NCBI RefSeq assembly: GCF_034190915.1
Contig: NW_026947496.1
Coordinates: 30,500,001-30,564,000 of the forward strand
Reading direction: 5' to 3'
Length of the DNA: 64,000 nt
Source of the DNA: Cavia porcellus
Lineage: Eukaryota; Chordata; Mammalia; Rodentia; Caviidae
The notes under the pieces are model-generated. The model saw only the letters and a program-made list of their open reading frames with translations. It was not told the origin of the DNA and did no database searches. The position numbers and the translations under genes are program-made. This document shows, in pieces, positions 31,625 to 44,840 of this stretch (its first letter is position 1; every line of letters begins with the position of its first letter).

Positions 31625-34600
31625 ATGCAACAGCAGAGAGATAACATTCCTACAATTAACCAGCATTTAACAGTAATAACCATTAATGTAAATGGTCTCA
31701 ATGCACCAATCAAAAGAAACAGACTAGCAGAATGGATCAAGAAACAAAATCCAACCATATGCTGTTTACAGGAAACCCATCTAACCCAGAAGGATACTCA
31801 CAGACTGAAAGTCAAAGGATGGAAAACAATTCTTCATGCAGCAGGAATCCAGAAAAAGGCAGGAGTAGCCATTCTGTTTGCAGACAACGTGAACTTTAAA
31901 CCAACAATGACCATAAAGGACAAAGAAGGTCACTACATACTTGTAAGGGGAAAACTCCAAGAGGAAGAGATAACTATCTTAAATATATACGCACCAAACT
32001 CCAGAGCACCAAGTTATATAAAACAATTATTAACAGAAATGAAAACTCAAATTATCAGTAACACAATTGTAACAGGAGACCTTAATACGCCATTGACACC
32101 AAGGGACAGATCAACCAGACAGAAAATGAGCAAAGAAATAACAGAACTGAATCATACCTGTGAACAAATGGGTTTGATAGACATATACAGGATGTTACAC
32201 CCAACAACATCAGAATACACATTCTTCTCAGCAGTACATGGATCATTTTCTAAAATAGACCATATATTAGCTCACAGAACATATTTAAACAAGTGCAAAA
32301 GAGCTGAAATCATCCCTTGCATGTTATCGGATCATAGCGCTCTGAAATTAGAAATTAATGATAAAAGATACTGCAAAAATCCCACAAACACATGGAAACT
32401 GAATAACACACTCTTGAGTAATCAGTGGGTCACAGAGGAAATTAAAGAAGAAATCAAACAATACCTAAAAGAAAATGAAAATACAGATACAACTTACCGG
32501 AACCTGTGGGATGCAATGAAAGCCGTCCTGAGAGGAAAATTTATTGCACTGAGTTCCCACATCAGGAAAACAGAACGAATACAAATAAATAACTTGATGC
32601 TACACCTCAAACAGCTAGAAAAAGAAGAGCAAGTCAAGCCCAAAGCCAAAAGAAGAGAGGAAATTATAAAAATCAGAGCAGAAATCAATGCAATAGAGAC
32701 TAAGAAAACAATCCAAAGAATCAACAAATCAAAGAGTTGGTTCTTTGAAAGAATAAATAAAATCGATAAGCCCCTAGCCAACCTTATTTTAAAAAGGGAA
32801 GAAAAAGCTCAAATTCATGCAATAAGAAATGAAAAAGGAGAAATCACTACAGACCCAATAGAAATACAGAAGATCATCAACACCTACTTCGAAAACCTCT
32901 ACTCTCAAAAGTTTGATAACACAGAAGAAATAGACAGATTCTTAGAAGCATATGAAGTGCCAAAGCTAGATCAAGAGGATGTAAAACTGTTGAATAACCC
33001 AATCTCTGTTACTGAAATTGAAAATGTAATTAAGTCCTTACCCACCAAGAAGAGCCCAGGCCCAGATGGATTCACTGCAGAATTCTACAAGAAATACAAA
33101 GAAGACCTAATGCCGACACTCCTCAAACTGTTCAATGAAATTGAAAGGGAAGCAATCCTTCCTAAGTCGTTCCTGGAAGCAAATATTACTCTAGTACCAA
33201 AACCTGAGAAAGACCCAACTAAAAAAGAGAACTATAGACCGATCTCCCTAATGAACACAGATGCAAAAATCCTCAATAAAATATTGGCAAATAGGATCCA
33301 GCAAATCATCAAGAAGATTATACACCATGACCAAGTGGGATTCATCCCAGGAATGCAAGGATGGTTCAACATACGCAAATCAATAAATGTAATCCACCAT
33401 ATCAATAAAGCCAAAAATAAGAATCACATGATCATTTCTATAGATGCAGAAAAAGCCTTCGATAAGGTCCAACATTTATTCATGATAAAAACTCTACAGA
33501 AAATTGGAATAGATGGTCTTTACCTCAATATAATAAAGGCCATTTATGACAAACCAACAGCCAGCATCATTCTAAATGGCCAAAAATTGAAAGCCTTTAC
33601 TTTAAAATCAGGCACAAGACAAGGATGTCCTTTATCACCACTCCTATTTAATATAGTACTGGAAGTACTAGCCAGAGCAATTAGGCAAGAAAGAGAAATA
33701 AAAGGGGTAAAGATAGGAAAAGAAGAAGTTAAGTTATCATTGTTTGCAGATGACATGATACTCTACATAGAAGACCCCCTAAACTCCATTGAAATACTCT
33801 TAGATACAATAAATAAATTCAGTAATGTGGCTGGATACAAAATCAATACTCAGAAATCAATAGCATTCCTATACACGAACAACAAAATTACAGAGAGGGA
33901 AATAAGAGAAACTGGACTATTCACATTAGCAAGCAAAAAAATGAAATATTTAGGAATTACTCTTACGAAAGAAGTGAAAGACTTATACAGTGAAAACTAT
34001 AATACACTGAAAAAGGAAATTGAAGATGATCTCAGAAAATGGAAAGACATCCCTTGCTCATGGATAGGAAGAACAAACATTGTGAAGATGGCCATTCTCC
34101 CAAAACTCTTATACAGATTCAATGCAATCCCAATAGAAATACCATCAACATACCTTATAGATCTAGAGAAATCACTCCTAAATTTCATCTGGAACCAGAA
34201 GAGACCTAGAATCGCAAAGGCAATTCTAAGCAGCAAAGGCAAAGCAGGAGGCATCACAATCCCTGACTTGAAATTATACTACAAAGCAACAGTAGTAAAA
34301 TCAACATGGTATTGGAATCAAAACAGAGGCGAAGATCAATGGAATAGATTAGAAGATACAACCACAACTACAAACACACTCAACCACCTTATCTTTGATA
34401 AAGGAGCCAAGCAGGTTCACTGGAAGAACGACAGTCTCTTTAATAAATGGTGCTGGAAAAACTGGCTCTCCATTTGCCGAAAACTAAAGCTAGACCCATG
34501 TCTATCACCATGTACTAAATTAAAATCTAAATGGGTCAAAGATCTGAATATTAAAACAGAAACACTAAATCTATTGGAAGACAAAGTGGGTAGAAACCTT

Positions 34601-35464
34601 GGAGACATAGGAGTAGGTAGAGAATTCATGAACAGGACTCAAACCGCACGGGAAACACTTCCCAGAATCAATAACTGGGACCACATCTTATTAAAAAGTT
34701 TCTGCATGTCAAAAGAAATCTCCAGCATAGTGAAAAGAAAACCCACAAACTGGGAAAAGATTTTAGTGAACTCTCTCTCAGACAAGGGACTCTTGTCTAA
34801 AACATATAAAGAATTAAAAAAACTCAGACCTCCAAAATTCAAAGATCCAATCCAAAAATGGGCATCTGAGATGAATACGCAATTTTCAGATGAAGAAATG
34901 CAAATGGCAAATAAATATATGAAAACATGCTCATCATCATTGGTCATCAGAGAAATGCAAATTAAAACCACACTGAGATTCCATCTCACTCCTGAAAGAA
35001 TGGCCAGGATCAAGAAAACCAACAACAACAAATGCTGGAGAGGATGTGGGGAAAAAGGAACTCTCCTGCACTGTTGGTGGGAGTGTAGACTGGTACAGCC
35101 TTTGTGGAGGTCTGTCTGGAGGTTTCTCAAAAAGTTGGGATTGGAAATCCCATTTATTCCAGCTATTCCACTTCTAGGCATATTCCCAGAAGAACTGAAA
35201 GCATCATACCACAGTGATTTATGTGCACCTATGTTTATAGCAGCACAATTTGTAATCGCCAGATCTTGGAAACAACCCAAGTATCCATCAACTGAGGAAT
35301 GGATAAAAAAGTTGTGGTATTTCTATACAATGGAATATTATTCAGCTATAAAGAAGGATCACATTGAGATATTTATCAATAAATGGGCGCAGCTTGAGAC
35401 CATACTCATAAGTGAAATAAATCAATCTCGCATGTATGAATACCGAATAGTTTCTCTAATGTAA
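31625..35464 (+). CDS. L1 ORF2p, endonuclease/reverse transcriptase (1279 aa)
   Basis: ORF2p nicks target DNA and copies RNA from the nick (target-primed reverse transcription). The N-terminal APE-like endonuclease spans about residues 8-245. Expected active-site residues are N21 (in NVNGLN), E50 (in CCLQETH), D152 and N154 (in GDLNTPL), D212 (in KIDHIL), and D236/H237 (in LSDHSAL). The reverse transcriptase has D607 (in SIDAEKAFD) and the catalytic FADD at 707-710, with [11 protein letters not shown] upstream. The C-terminus carries the cysteine-rich C-x3-C-x7-H-x4-C motif (C1137, C1141, H1149, C1154). The length matches human ORF2p (1275 aa) and I see no stop, frameshift or missing catalytic residue. 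As in other mammalian L1s, translation is probably by reinitiation after ORF1. Competence remains untested. Confidence 0.97.
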   Translation: MQQQRDNIPTINQHLTVITINVNGLNAPIKRNRLAEWIKKQNPTICCLQETHLTQKDTHRLKVKGWKTILHAAGIQKKAGVAILFADNVNFKPTMTIKDKEGHYILVRGKLQEEEITILNIYAPNSRAPSYIKQLLTEMKTQIISNTIVTGDLNTPLTPRDRSTRQKMSKEITELNHTCEQMGLIDIYRMLHPTTSEYTFFSAVHGSFSKIDHILAHRTYLNKCKRAEIIPCMLSDHSALKLEINDKRYCKNPTNTWKLNNTLLSNQWVTEEIKEEIKQYLKENENTDTTYRNLWDAMKAVLRGKFIALSSHIRKTERIQINNLMLHLKQLEKEEQVKPKAKRREEIIKIRAEINAIETKKTIQRINKSKSWFFERINKIDKPLANLILKREEKAQIHAIRNEKGEITTDPIEIQKIINTYFENLYSQKFDNTEEIDRFLEAYEVPKLDQEDVKLLNNPISVTEIENVIKSLPTKKSPGPDGFTAEFYKKYKEDLMPTLLKLFNEIEREAILPKSFLEANITLVPKPEKDPTKKENYRPISLMNTDAKILNKILANRIQQIIKKIIHHDQVGFIPGMQGWFNIRKSINVIHHINKAKNKNHMIISIDAEKAFDKVQHLFMIKTLQKIGIDGLYLNIIKAIYDKPTASIILNGQKLKAFTLKSGTRQGCPLSPLLFNIVLEVLARAIRQEREIKGVKIGKEEVKLSLFADDMILYIEDPLNSIEILLDTINKFSNVAGYKINTQKSIAFLYTNNKITEREIRETGLFTLASKKMKYLGITLTKEVKDLYSENYNTLKKEIEDDLRKWKDIPCSWIGRTNIVKMAILPKLLYRFNAIPIEIPSTYLIDLEKSLLNFIWNQKRPRIAKAILSSKGKAGGITIPDLKLYYKATVVKSTWYWNQNRGEDQWNRLEDTTTTTNTLNHLIFDKGAKQVHWKNDSLFNKWCWKNWLSICRKLKLDPCLSPCTKLKSKWVKDLNIKTETLNLLEDKVGRNLGDIGVGREFMNRTQTARETLPRINNWDHILLKSFCMSKEISSIVKRKPTNWEKILVNSLSDKGLLSKTYKELKKLRPPKFKDPIQKWASEMNTQFSDEEMQMANKYMKTCSSSLVIREMQIKTTLRFHLTPERMARIKKTNNNKCWRGCGEKGTLLHCWWECRLVQPLWRSVWRFLKKLGLEIPFIPAIPLLGIFPEELKASYHSDLCAPMFIAAQFVIARSWKQPKYPSTEEWIKKLWYFYTMEYYSAIKKDHIEIFINKWAQLETILISEINQSRMYEYRIVSLM

Positions 35465-36524
35465 GTAATGATTCAAATATATGAAAATATGTGGCAATCA
35501 TGATTCCCCATTATGTGGCCTTGAAGCCTTATAAAATTTTCACTTATTAGTTAGAAAGGCTTTATTCCGGGCTTCTTGATATGGAAATATTTGAAGCTAT
35601 AGTATATGAAGTTTTATCCAAATATCTCAAGGAAAAAGACAGACACTATGGTAACTATTATTCTTTTAAAAAATTATTTAGTTATTTCTTATGTTTATTT
35701 TAATTAAGGGAAAAATTTAAAAAATTAGGATATATAATAGTAACTCTTTTCGATTTCCTATTAACTTGTTTTGAAGTCCTGTAATGCTCCCACGATCTTG
35801 TTTTGACTGATTAGACTCTGTTCCATTCTGTGGGATAGTATCAGGTCCGAGGGTATAGGCAACTACTTTGAAGGCAGTAAGATTCACTAAGATGCCCATT
35901 CTGGTTTGACTATTGTCTCCTTTGGAAGTCCTGTAATGTTTACAATGTCTAAGTTTTATTGGTCTTGTTCTCTACTGTTTTGTCCAACTTTATAATATCT
36001 AATGAGATAGACAAATCTTTTTAAGGAAACAAGAGACAACGTTGATAACTATTGTTAATAACCGTATACTCTGTTCTACATCATGTGCTAAGTCTATCCT
36101 TGGTTTTCACTGACAGCTTTGTTCTGCCATATTTGACTTTATTCTCCCCCCCAAAAAAAGTAATAAGAACTAAGGAGTAATAAAATCTAAAATGTGTAAA
36201 TTTTGTTGTAAAAAGAGAGGAAGGGGAAAAAAGAGCTCTAACGGATATAACAGCAAGTGTGTATAGGGATGTTGAATAGCTGACTATATTAATGTTTTTG
36301 GATCATTGAACACAGCTGTTTGTAGTCTCTCTGTTTGAATGTCTACTTTGTATTCTTTGATACTGTGATTTGAGCAACTATTTCCAAGATGATAATATGT
36401 AATCTATTAACAGGTGATTTCTTACTGTTATGCTTTTTTTTGTAGTTCTGTATTATATGTAACCTTACACTGCTTTGTTTTGTTTTGTGTTTTTCTCTTT
36501 TTCCTCTTAAATAAAAAAAAAAAA
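35465..36524 (+). other. L1 3' UTR and poly(A) tail
   Basis: About 1.06 kb of AT-rich non-coding sequence ends in TTAAATAAA followed by an A-run. It appears to be built from degenerate modules. A GAAGTCCTGTAATG-type block occurs at 35769-35786 and again at 35921-35938, and related blocks with GCAACTA-TTT and AAGATGATAATATG-type segments recur towards the 3' end. The same 3' UTR, in a different subfamily version, is found in the - strand elements at 17397-20258 and 46064-46424. Confidence 0.88.
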
Positions 36525-36539
36525 AAGAGCAGAAGGGCT
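36525..36539. repeat. 3' target-site duplication of the full-length L1
   Basis: Exact second copy of AAGAGCAGAAGGGCT directly after the L1 A-tail. The leading two A bases cannot be told apart from the end of the tail, so the 3' boundary may shift by a base or two. Confidence 0.93.
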
Positions 36540-38872
36540 AGTTTTCTAGAGAGTGAGAAGCAGTGACCCACTCCAGAGTTCTCCTATTAAGTTCTGTGAA
36601 AGAAACAATATTTAGTAGAGTAAAATAGTAGAGTGTTCTCATCGCTCTGAATCAGGCATCTCTCCCTTAAACTCCACCAGCAGAGACCACGCCCTTAAGT
36701 CAGCATTTCCCATCCTGCACTCTGAACACTCTTTAGACGGTGTATCCAAAGAAAAGTGACGCACAAAAGGCTCAGTGGTCAGGAGAGTCAGAGGAACAAA
36801 ACAAAACAAACAAACAAAAGAAGAATCATCTGAACTTCTGGTGTCCTACACATGGTTTTAATATACTGACTGAACCTGCACTTGCTACTTGGTGTGTATA
36901 TAGTCATAAAACTGTTCTTCTGCCAGTTGTGGCCAGAGCTGTGGCCTGGAGCCTGTGTGGAGTGTCCACAATAGCACAACTGTAGCTGTCAATCAAAGTT
37001 TGATTGTAATGGTCATCTGGTTTTCCTGGGAGAAGGGAAAAGTCTAGCAATTTCTGATCTATTGTGTCTCATAACCAGCAGCCATTACTCTCCTGGCTGA
37101 ACATAGGAAGTAAACCTGCATCAAAGACTACAGAGCTATATACCAGGGTCTGTGCAGGACAGGGGGCATTGTTGGACTCTGAGTCCCAAGTTCCAGTGAC
37201 TAAACTTTTGACAAAGGTACAAGACTTAGCTGTTGCTTTCCCTCTAATCTGTGCCCCTGAGTTCGAAACAGGTCAGGTGACAAGCCAAGATAAACACATG
37301 TGAGCTCTGTAGCCTGAGATCACAGCTCAGATGAGTATTCTGAAATGTCAGTTTTAACTGGGATACTCACCAGGAAAAATAAGCCCCAAATCCTGAAACA
37401 AAAGAAAATACAACTTGAACCATCTTGGGGATTATCTCAAAACTGTTCAATCCCAAATGAGCCTTTGGGAGCAAAGTGGAAGAGAGGGATTTCCAGAAAC
37501 AGATGAGGAGGTTAGAGTCTGCTATACCCTAACACGGAAAAAAAGAAAAGAAAGTGAAAACAATCCCACCCTAGGATGTCCTCTAAAACAAGAGCTTGGA
37601 GCATATGTCTCCCATTACCTCTGAGAAAACAAGCTTCTTCTAGGATTCACTTTCCTTCCATTTCTTCCATTCCTTTTCTGCCTTCCTCTGTTGCATAGTC
37701 TAGTGTACAAAATGGGAGGTGCATAACAGAGAAGAAAAGATTAGAGATAGTGAGGAGACCATGTGATAAAGGGCAGCATAATACCCTACACCCCAGGAGG
37801 ACAGGCTCAGAGAGGGCTCCTTGGAGCCAGCAGGCACAGCTAGGCACCAGCATCTTGGAACGTTTCAGGGTGAGGGTGATGGGTTGTTCTCACTACACAC
37901 GCATGCCAGTTGCTGTCCAGGCAGATGGCAGCCACAGGGGAAAATGTCATGTGCCTGAACAAAGCAGTGACAAGTTGAACCAGACCTCAAAAATCTTGGA
38001 GAGCTATGTGAGTTTAGACCTCACTATGGAGGTGAGTACACACAATCACAGATCTGTGCTGCTTTTAGGGAGTTTGTGTACTTGGAAGATAAGCAAATAC
38101 CTAAGAAGTTTTTAACCACAATGAAGCCTGACCAGGACAGGTACAAACTGCTTTGATCAAACACAATGGGCCAGGACCACCTACCTCTGTGGGACCAAAA
38201 GAAAGCCTTGATTTGGGAAGAAAGAGCCTGCATTTGGTTTTGGAGGTGGGAGCTTGAAGAGTTTGTCCTTGTTGAGTGGCTATGGGCAGGTCAAATTGAA
38301 GTCATGAACAGAAAAGGTAAGTTAGAAAAAGAAGAGAGTGTAGAATGGACCCTTCAAGATAACACTGAAAAAGCAGAGCAGGAAGAATCTGCAAACAGGA
38401 TGAGGAAACCCATGTCTGATGCAGTAATACAGGTTGGGCCTGCCCAGTATGGAAACCTGGAGCTCAATGTGCTCCATTAAGTTTAGAGCTTGGACATTTC
38501 AGACTGGGGACATTTGATGCTACATTGTGTTGCCCTCACTGAGACTGGCGCCTCACACAGGGCAAGGAGTCCATGAACACTGGTAGGTCCACATAGGGTC
38601 TTAGCCTGCATTCCTATGGGGAGAAATGGAACTGCTGCCTCCATGAAGCTGCAGAACCATGAGCCAGCTCAAGCCTCTGCAGACTCCAAGCTGGCTTCAC
38701 AATCTGCTCCCCAGTTCTACTGGGAATGAGTCTAGGGCAGCAGCTAGTCCTGTGCTCCCATGCTAAGTGCTCATAGAGCCACTGCCTGCACCATGCTCAT
38801 CCATATCCCACATGGAAGCCATGGTTGAACTCAAAATCAAAGGCAGCTGATTGGTGAGAGGGCTTCAGTTTT

Positions 38873-39010
38873 TGAGGCTGGGATTAGGGCTCAGATCCTG
38901 GTTTATCATTCATATGTGCATGGACTGAATTACATCACTTACCCCATCTGAGCCTGACTTCTCGCTTTGCATGGGTATGATGGATGCTCTCAGGGTTCTG
39001 AAGGATAGAC
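38873..39010 (+). mobile_element. MIR SINE fragment
   Basis: GGGCTCAGATCCTGG...ACATCACTTACCCCATCTGAGCCTGA...GGGTATGATGGATGC...CAGGGTTCTGAAGGAT follows the MIR consensus order. Confidence 0.6.
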
Positions 39011-41097
39011 ACAACTATGTGTAGTGTCCATGGTCCTTGGTGATGTCCAGTTGCCAGTGGCTACTGTGGCCAGGAAGTGCATCTCCTAACTGGAGCTTGG
39101 CCCCAGAGAAGCTGCATCAACATTAGGCCAGGCTCACACCTGTTCCCCATCTCACAGCCCAGCAGCAGAGCCCACTTCAGTCCTCTCCGAGATGTCCCTC
39201 AGGGCAGGAAGGAGGCAGGAGCATGATCAAGTCTCCAGACCCATATAATCCAGCCCATCACCAAATACCTCCAAGATTCTGCAAGCTGAAGTCATTTCCA
39301 CAAACTCCAGGCTCATGGCTGCCGGGTGATATTCTGAGAAGTCCTTGTCCAGGGGCCGTGTAGTTACACTTGTATTTTGGATGAGACCAAACTACTCATT
39401 TGGAATGAAGTTCTACAAGAAGAGAACTTTCCAGTGAGCCTTTTCCCAGACAACATTTGAACTAAACCTGGGCCTAGAATGGATATGAGAACTCTTGGTA
39501 GCTTTTGAGGCCTCTTTCAATTAATGCTATGCAGGTATGAAGAGTTTATAGGACCTAATGTGGTATCTGGCACCACTCCCAAGCTTATCCACAGAGGACT
39601 CTTCTTTTCTGCATATCCACTGTTCAGTAAATTGCTCCAAGTAGCTACCAGGAAACAGATACCAAGTACCGCTGTGGTCACCCTTACTTCACAATGACAA
39701 TTAAGCATTTGCCCTTACAAATTTTGAAAAATCTACTGTTGTAATTCAGCTTGCTTCCTCAAGCCTCAAGCAGCAGGGGTGACTTGATATTAATTCCTCT
39801 ACTCTGTGACCATGTATTGAGCACCTGTGTGCCAAGGGCTGGGGTTTAACCATTAATAAGCACATGGCTGCAGGCCTGTAGAGAGTTTTCCTGGGGAGGA
39901 GCAAAAGCCCACAAAGGGTGGAGCAGCCAGGGATCAGACTTAGTGACCCCTGAGGGTCATGCTGCGGTCAGAGAGGCTGGTCACTGGCTGAACACTTCTG
40001 GGTGTGGACATGCTATCTCCCTTATTCTGTATAGCAGCAGCACAGGTGTCCTGGCCAGCATGCCTTCCACCTTTCAGCTCATCTTTCCTCCTGGTACTGA
40101 GATCCTTTGGAAGTCAAGAAAAACATCAAATAAAACCCTCCATCACTCCAGTGAGCCTGTCCACTGCTCAGCTCTGGAAGGGACTGGTACTCAGAAGTCA
40201 AAGAGATTGATCCCTTGGCCTGCAGCACCTGACACACCCTGCTGCCCTCTGTGCTTCACATGTCAGGCACACACGTGTCTGGACACACACATACACACAG
40301 AGGCTCCTTCCTGATCACATCAAACTCGACCTCTGGGAATGTGGCCCGGCCTGGTGGTTGAGGGAACTTAGGGCGTGGCTCCCAGGTGCTGAAGTCCGGG
40401 TATCTGTTGAACTTGAGAGTGCTCCAGGAAAACTTTATTTACAAAGCAGGTGGGGCTAGATTTGGCCTTGGTTGGATCTGTGGCCCCCGAGGCTTAGGAC
40501 GAAAACCAGTCAGGTTGCTCTGCAAACCCAAGTTCCAAGCCAGCTATGTAAAACTAAGTCTTCCCTGGTCCTGCAGAACATTCATGACACTACTGGAGGC
40601 CTCCGAGCCCCAGTTCACAGCCCTGCTGATCAGGGCCGAAGGTGCCAGGAACTCCAAGTGAGTTTCGAGAGTGTCTGAGAGCAGAGCCGTACTCAGAACT
40701 CACAGCTGTGCAGGGAGGAAATCAGCTTGCTGTTCTTTTCTCCAGAGAACTGCATAAATAATAAACAGATCAATGCCAATTAAAACAGGAAAGAAAATCT
40801 GGCTCTGTCCCAGTGAAGAGCTACGGGAAGATGTTCTGATGGAAATTACCACTTGCTGGTCTCCTTCCTGTCAGCAATGAGAGTGGAGGACACCAGGGCA
40901 TGGGGACCCTCTCATGTTTAACCTCAAGACCCTGGACTTCTGGAAGTCCTGAAATTTCCAGGAAAAATGAGCTTTTTCACTGTGTGTGGGGAGCATGGGA
41001 GTCAAGAGGCCCTGAAGACCCAGAGGGCAGAATTTCCTATGGTTCTCCCTGGCACTGTTGTGTTCATCATTGGGGCCTGGTGGAAACCACTTTTCTA

Positions 41098-41240
41098 ATC
41101 TATTATGAGTTTGCTAAGGGCCAGGCACTGTGCCAAATGTACAATCTCCACATAACGGGAAGGAAGCCAAGCTTTGGGAGGATAGCTGGTCCCAAAACCC
41201 ACAGTGGGTTGAAAGACTGGAGTTGGAACCCACATAAACA
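41098..41240 (-). mobile_element. MIR SINE fragment
   Basis: GGCCAGGCACTGTGCCAAATG at one end and CTGGAGTTGGAACCCAC at the other are the two antisense landmarks of MIR; the centre is diverged. Confidence 0.5.
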
Positions 41241-41257
41241 GAACTCATAAGATATGC

Positions 41258-41282
41258 AGAGAGAGAGAGAGAGAGAGAGAGA
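41258..41282. repeat. (GA)n microsatellite
   Basis: About 12 GA units. Confidence 0.9.
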
Positions 41283-44200
41283 AAGTTTAAGGAATTGGCT
41301 TACATTTCTAAGGCTTGAAAATCTGCAGAGCAGCCAACAACCAAAGACCCAGGAAAGGATGATGGTGCAGTCCAAATCCAGAGGCCATCTGCCACAGAAT
41401 CCTTTCTTCTTTGGGAAACTTCAGTCTTTTTTCTCAAGCCCTCAGCTGATTGGAGGAGGCTACATGCATTATGGAGCGTCATCCACACTACCCAGAGTCT
41501 GCTGACTTCAATGTCAATTGCATCTAAAACAGCTTCACAGAAACCCATGAAACCCTGGGGGCAGCTCTCTAGGTTCTGAGGTGCAGCCAAGCTGGAACAT
41601 GAGGCAACTCTCTGAGCCCACGAGCAGCACCCTTCTCTGGAGGCTTGGGCTCTCAGCCCTGCTAGGACAGAATCTGATGGAAACCTTTGAGAAGCAAGAG
41701 GGGGACCACTAAGTGCTGCTCCTGAGACCTATCAGGACAATTCACTGGTTGGTTTTTACTCAGAGCTTTCCAGAACTCTCCTTTCTGTTGCACAGCAGGG
41801 AAAGAGGAGTCTGGGCATCCTGCAAAGGCCATGCAGGTGCTTCTGACCTCACTCTCCAGCCTTTCCTGCCAAGGTTGGTGCTCTGGCTCTAAAGATAACC
41901 CACTGCTGTCTGTGAGGTGCTCAGATGCTCACCCATCCTATGTATGCCCTGCTGGGCCCCAGACAACTGTAGGTGGGAAGACAGCAGGGCTGTGACTCCA
42001 AGTCCTTCTCTGGTCTGTAATTGTGCCATATGCAAACTGAAGATTTTGTCCTAAATCAATCATTGGGAGCAGGGGGAATGAGCTGGAGACCAGCTCTACT
42101 GTCTCTCAAAGGTCACTGAGGGACCTGAGCAGAAGTGACAGGCAGGCAGCTTGGCTCCACCTAAGGAGATTGGTGGATGGTCTTCCCTGGCCACATCCCA
42201 TGGCCTGTGGAACAGATGTAACAAGCCCAGGGGACAGCAAACCATCAAGAAAGTGGAAACATGGGTCTCAGGATGGCTACAGAGCTAGCCTAGTCTAGAC
42301 ACCACCTCTGGTCTGTCCTGTGAAAGATGCTAAGTCCCACCTGTCACAGCCTCTCACCTTCTAGTATGGAGAGCAGGAGGAAAGAAGCAGCCTGAAGCTC
42401 AGTCCCCACATCCCTGCAGTCCAACCACTGTGCAAGGGGGTAGAGGGAGAATGGAGGGGCCAGGGAAGGATACTACACTGGCCAGGTACCCTCGACCCCC
42501 TGGGAAGCCATGGAGCACACAACTGCTCTCCATAGCTTCTGTCCCCTTCCTAGGCCAGTACCCTTCACAGGACCTCAGACCTCAAGAAGCTCCAAGGCAC
42601 TACTAAGGTGATAGATTAATTTCTGCTCACAGCAAAGGCCCAGGGAGAACCCTCTTTCAACCCAAGGTGGCTCCAATTACTTAGTTCCCTGTTACGCAGT
42701 CTGTTTGCTATGAATAGTAAGAAAATTACTTTTATACTTCAATCTGTATCATAAATCATATATGTTAGCCTTTACCAATATTAAATTTACTGTATTTTTC
42801 TTGCTCTCTAGGTACAAAGAAAAAGGAAAGAGAAAAAGAGCCCAAGACCAAAGTTGATGAGTTATAGATCTTAGGCCCTGACAGCCCAAAAGGCTAAATG
42901 GAAGGAGCCATGTATTTGAATGAATTTTCATCCAGTTAGGACTAGTGAATACTTTTCAAAGATAGATCATCCCAGGCAAATGGTGGCTTCCTGAGGGCTG
43001 CCTGGTAAGACTGTGTTGATAATTCTTTGCTCACCACAAGGCTTTGTGAACAGGAAAAATATCAGGCACATGTACAAGATCCAGGAGATTGTTCACTTAA
43101 GAAAACAAATCAAAGTCAAAGATTTTTCTAATCTGCAGGGGATTGTAAACACCTGGAGACCAAGGTCTCTGCATCTTTAGGTCCTGTTGATTCTAGCAAA
43201 GGAGTTGAGGGTGGTGGTGGACAGAGCCTGGAGGAGTGTCAACCCCCTGGGCTCTATAGAAACCCTAACATAGGATCTGTGTGGTTTGTTTTCATGTTCA
43301 GGATGAGAGAAGTCCCCATCAGAGACACCCAGTATGGTAGACTCAAGACAACCCACAGAAGCCCAGGAGCTGGGAGGATGAGGCAGCTCAGGTCACTGAT
43401 GTCCTCAGTGAACAAGTGAGGGAAGGCCAGAGCAAGCTGAGGAGACAGACAGACACTCTGGGGAAAGTAGTGTGAGTGCAGGGAGGGGAAGGAAACCAGA
43501 AATCAGGTCAGCACTGAGGCAGCATCCAAGAGCAGCCAGACAGGCCACGGTGGGTTCTGTACATGGAAGGTGCCTAGTTCGCCTCTGCTTTTTAGGTGCC
43601 GCCCAAGCTCAGCAGCATATGGAAGAGATTTTATTTCGCCTCAAATGTTGGTCTAATTTTGAAATCTTTCTATTCTAACAAGACATCAAGCTATGTAATA
43701 GAACACACAGATTGCAACCAAGTGGCAGCTTTCAAAAGCAGAGCCCACATGTTCTGTGTTATATGGTTCCAAAATGGGGCTAGTGGAATGGAGCCGCCAC
43801 CCACAGCCCCAGGTCCCCGGCTTGCCCCAAATCCTCCCAGCTTCAGTGCCTGTTCCCCATACCCAATGAGGCAAAATGTCACACGGAGTCAGGAAGGGTG
43901 CAAAATGGCAGCATCTTCTGCCCTGTGAGACCGAGTGAGGTCTCCATTTTGCTAATGTTCTACAGGGGTCCTCAGAGTCCAGCAGCTGAGTAACTGAGTG
44001 GGCATCTTCCTTGCAAACCAAGTTCAGGCAACAGAAGTATGCGTCAGCATTGTTAAATGGGGATGCAAGAGTGACAACTGGATAGACATGAATATCCTGA
44101 CTGTGGCAGGCTCCTTTAAGACCAGGATCCACAGAAGCAGCCTTGGGGAAAGATGGGAACCTGGGTGCCTGGTCTCCAGAACACAATCTTCTCCCACCTC

Positions 44201-44840
44201 CATACCCTCCTGAGACTGCAGACATATCCTCAACCACAGCAAGCAGGCGTGACTCGACAATGACAGCAAGCAATTTAGTCTTACTCTACAGGGCAGCTGG
44301 AGGCTCCCATTTTCTTCATCCATGTTTTGTTCCTGGCCACCCCTCACCTTTCTGCTTCTATGCACTGATCAGGCAGCTGTCATAATGATTATAATAATGA
44401 TCAATACATCGATTGCCCCTACACGGTCCTGTCCTCAGTGCTGTGCCATATTGCTAAGGACTCACATTTGACCAGGTGGTGGACTACCACAGTCCCAACA
44501 GCACAGCACTTTATATAACAGTTTATATGTTGTAGCCTGTAGCACATAGAGGGCCTCAAAGCCAAAACTCCAAATATTACAGGACTCAGTCCCTGGGCAT
44601 CCTGTACTGATGTTCAGGCAGAAGCTGTTTCTGCTCAACTCCAAACTTACAATGTCAGGCTACAGGGTCGTGGCCCGGGTACAGAGAGTGTCGCAAGCCC
44701 CTCTCTATGCCAACATGGCTGTTTCATCTTTGTGCAGCTTGAGCAGGTCCGTGTGCCTGCCAGTTCTATAGTCCAGGTTCCTGCCCCTATTTGGCCCTGC
44801 AGACTCTCCTCTGCACATCTCGACCCAACACTATCTTGTC

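Larger units (their letters stand above)
29537..36524 (+). mobile_element. Full-length, apparently intact LINE-1 (L1) retrotransposon
   Basis: A complete L1 of about 6.99 kb. In order it has tandem 5' promoter monomers, a short tether, ORF1, a 19-bp spacer, ORF2, a 3' UTR of about 1.06 kb and an A-rich tail preceded by AATAAA. Both ORFs are open from start to stop. The insertion is bracketed by a perfect 15-bp TSD (29522-29536 and 36525-36539), so both ends are natural and the copy is not 5'-truncated. Its first base lies at the start of a promoter monomer, as expected for reverse transcription of a full-length transcript. Intact ORFs, identical TSDs and two nearly identical monomers all indicate a recent insertion. 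The ORF architecture is that of mammalian L1. The subfamily name cannot be given without a consensus library. Confidence 0.97.
36540..44840. other. 8.3 kb poor in young repeats
   Basis: From the L1 3' TSD to the B1 at 44841, only MIR scraps and a (GA)n tract were recognised. Open frames (up to 195 codons on the - strand at 43686-44273) lack domains. One good splice-acceptor-like sequence ends at 42811. Confidence 0.5.

Noticed and set aside
34639..35280. 213-codon open frame on the - strand
   Set aside because: It lies entirely antisense within the intact L1 ORF2 and is a shadow of that coding sequence.
38166..38480. 104-codon Glu/Lys-rich open frame that looked like a possible exon
   Set aside because: No splice sites in phase at either end, no known domain, and nothing around it suggests a gene.
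43686..44273. 195-codon open frame on the - strand
   Set aside because: Overlaps long frames on both strands, shows no recognisable domain, and is consistent with chance in GC-moderate unique DNA.
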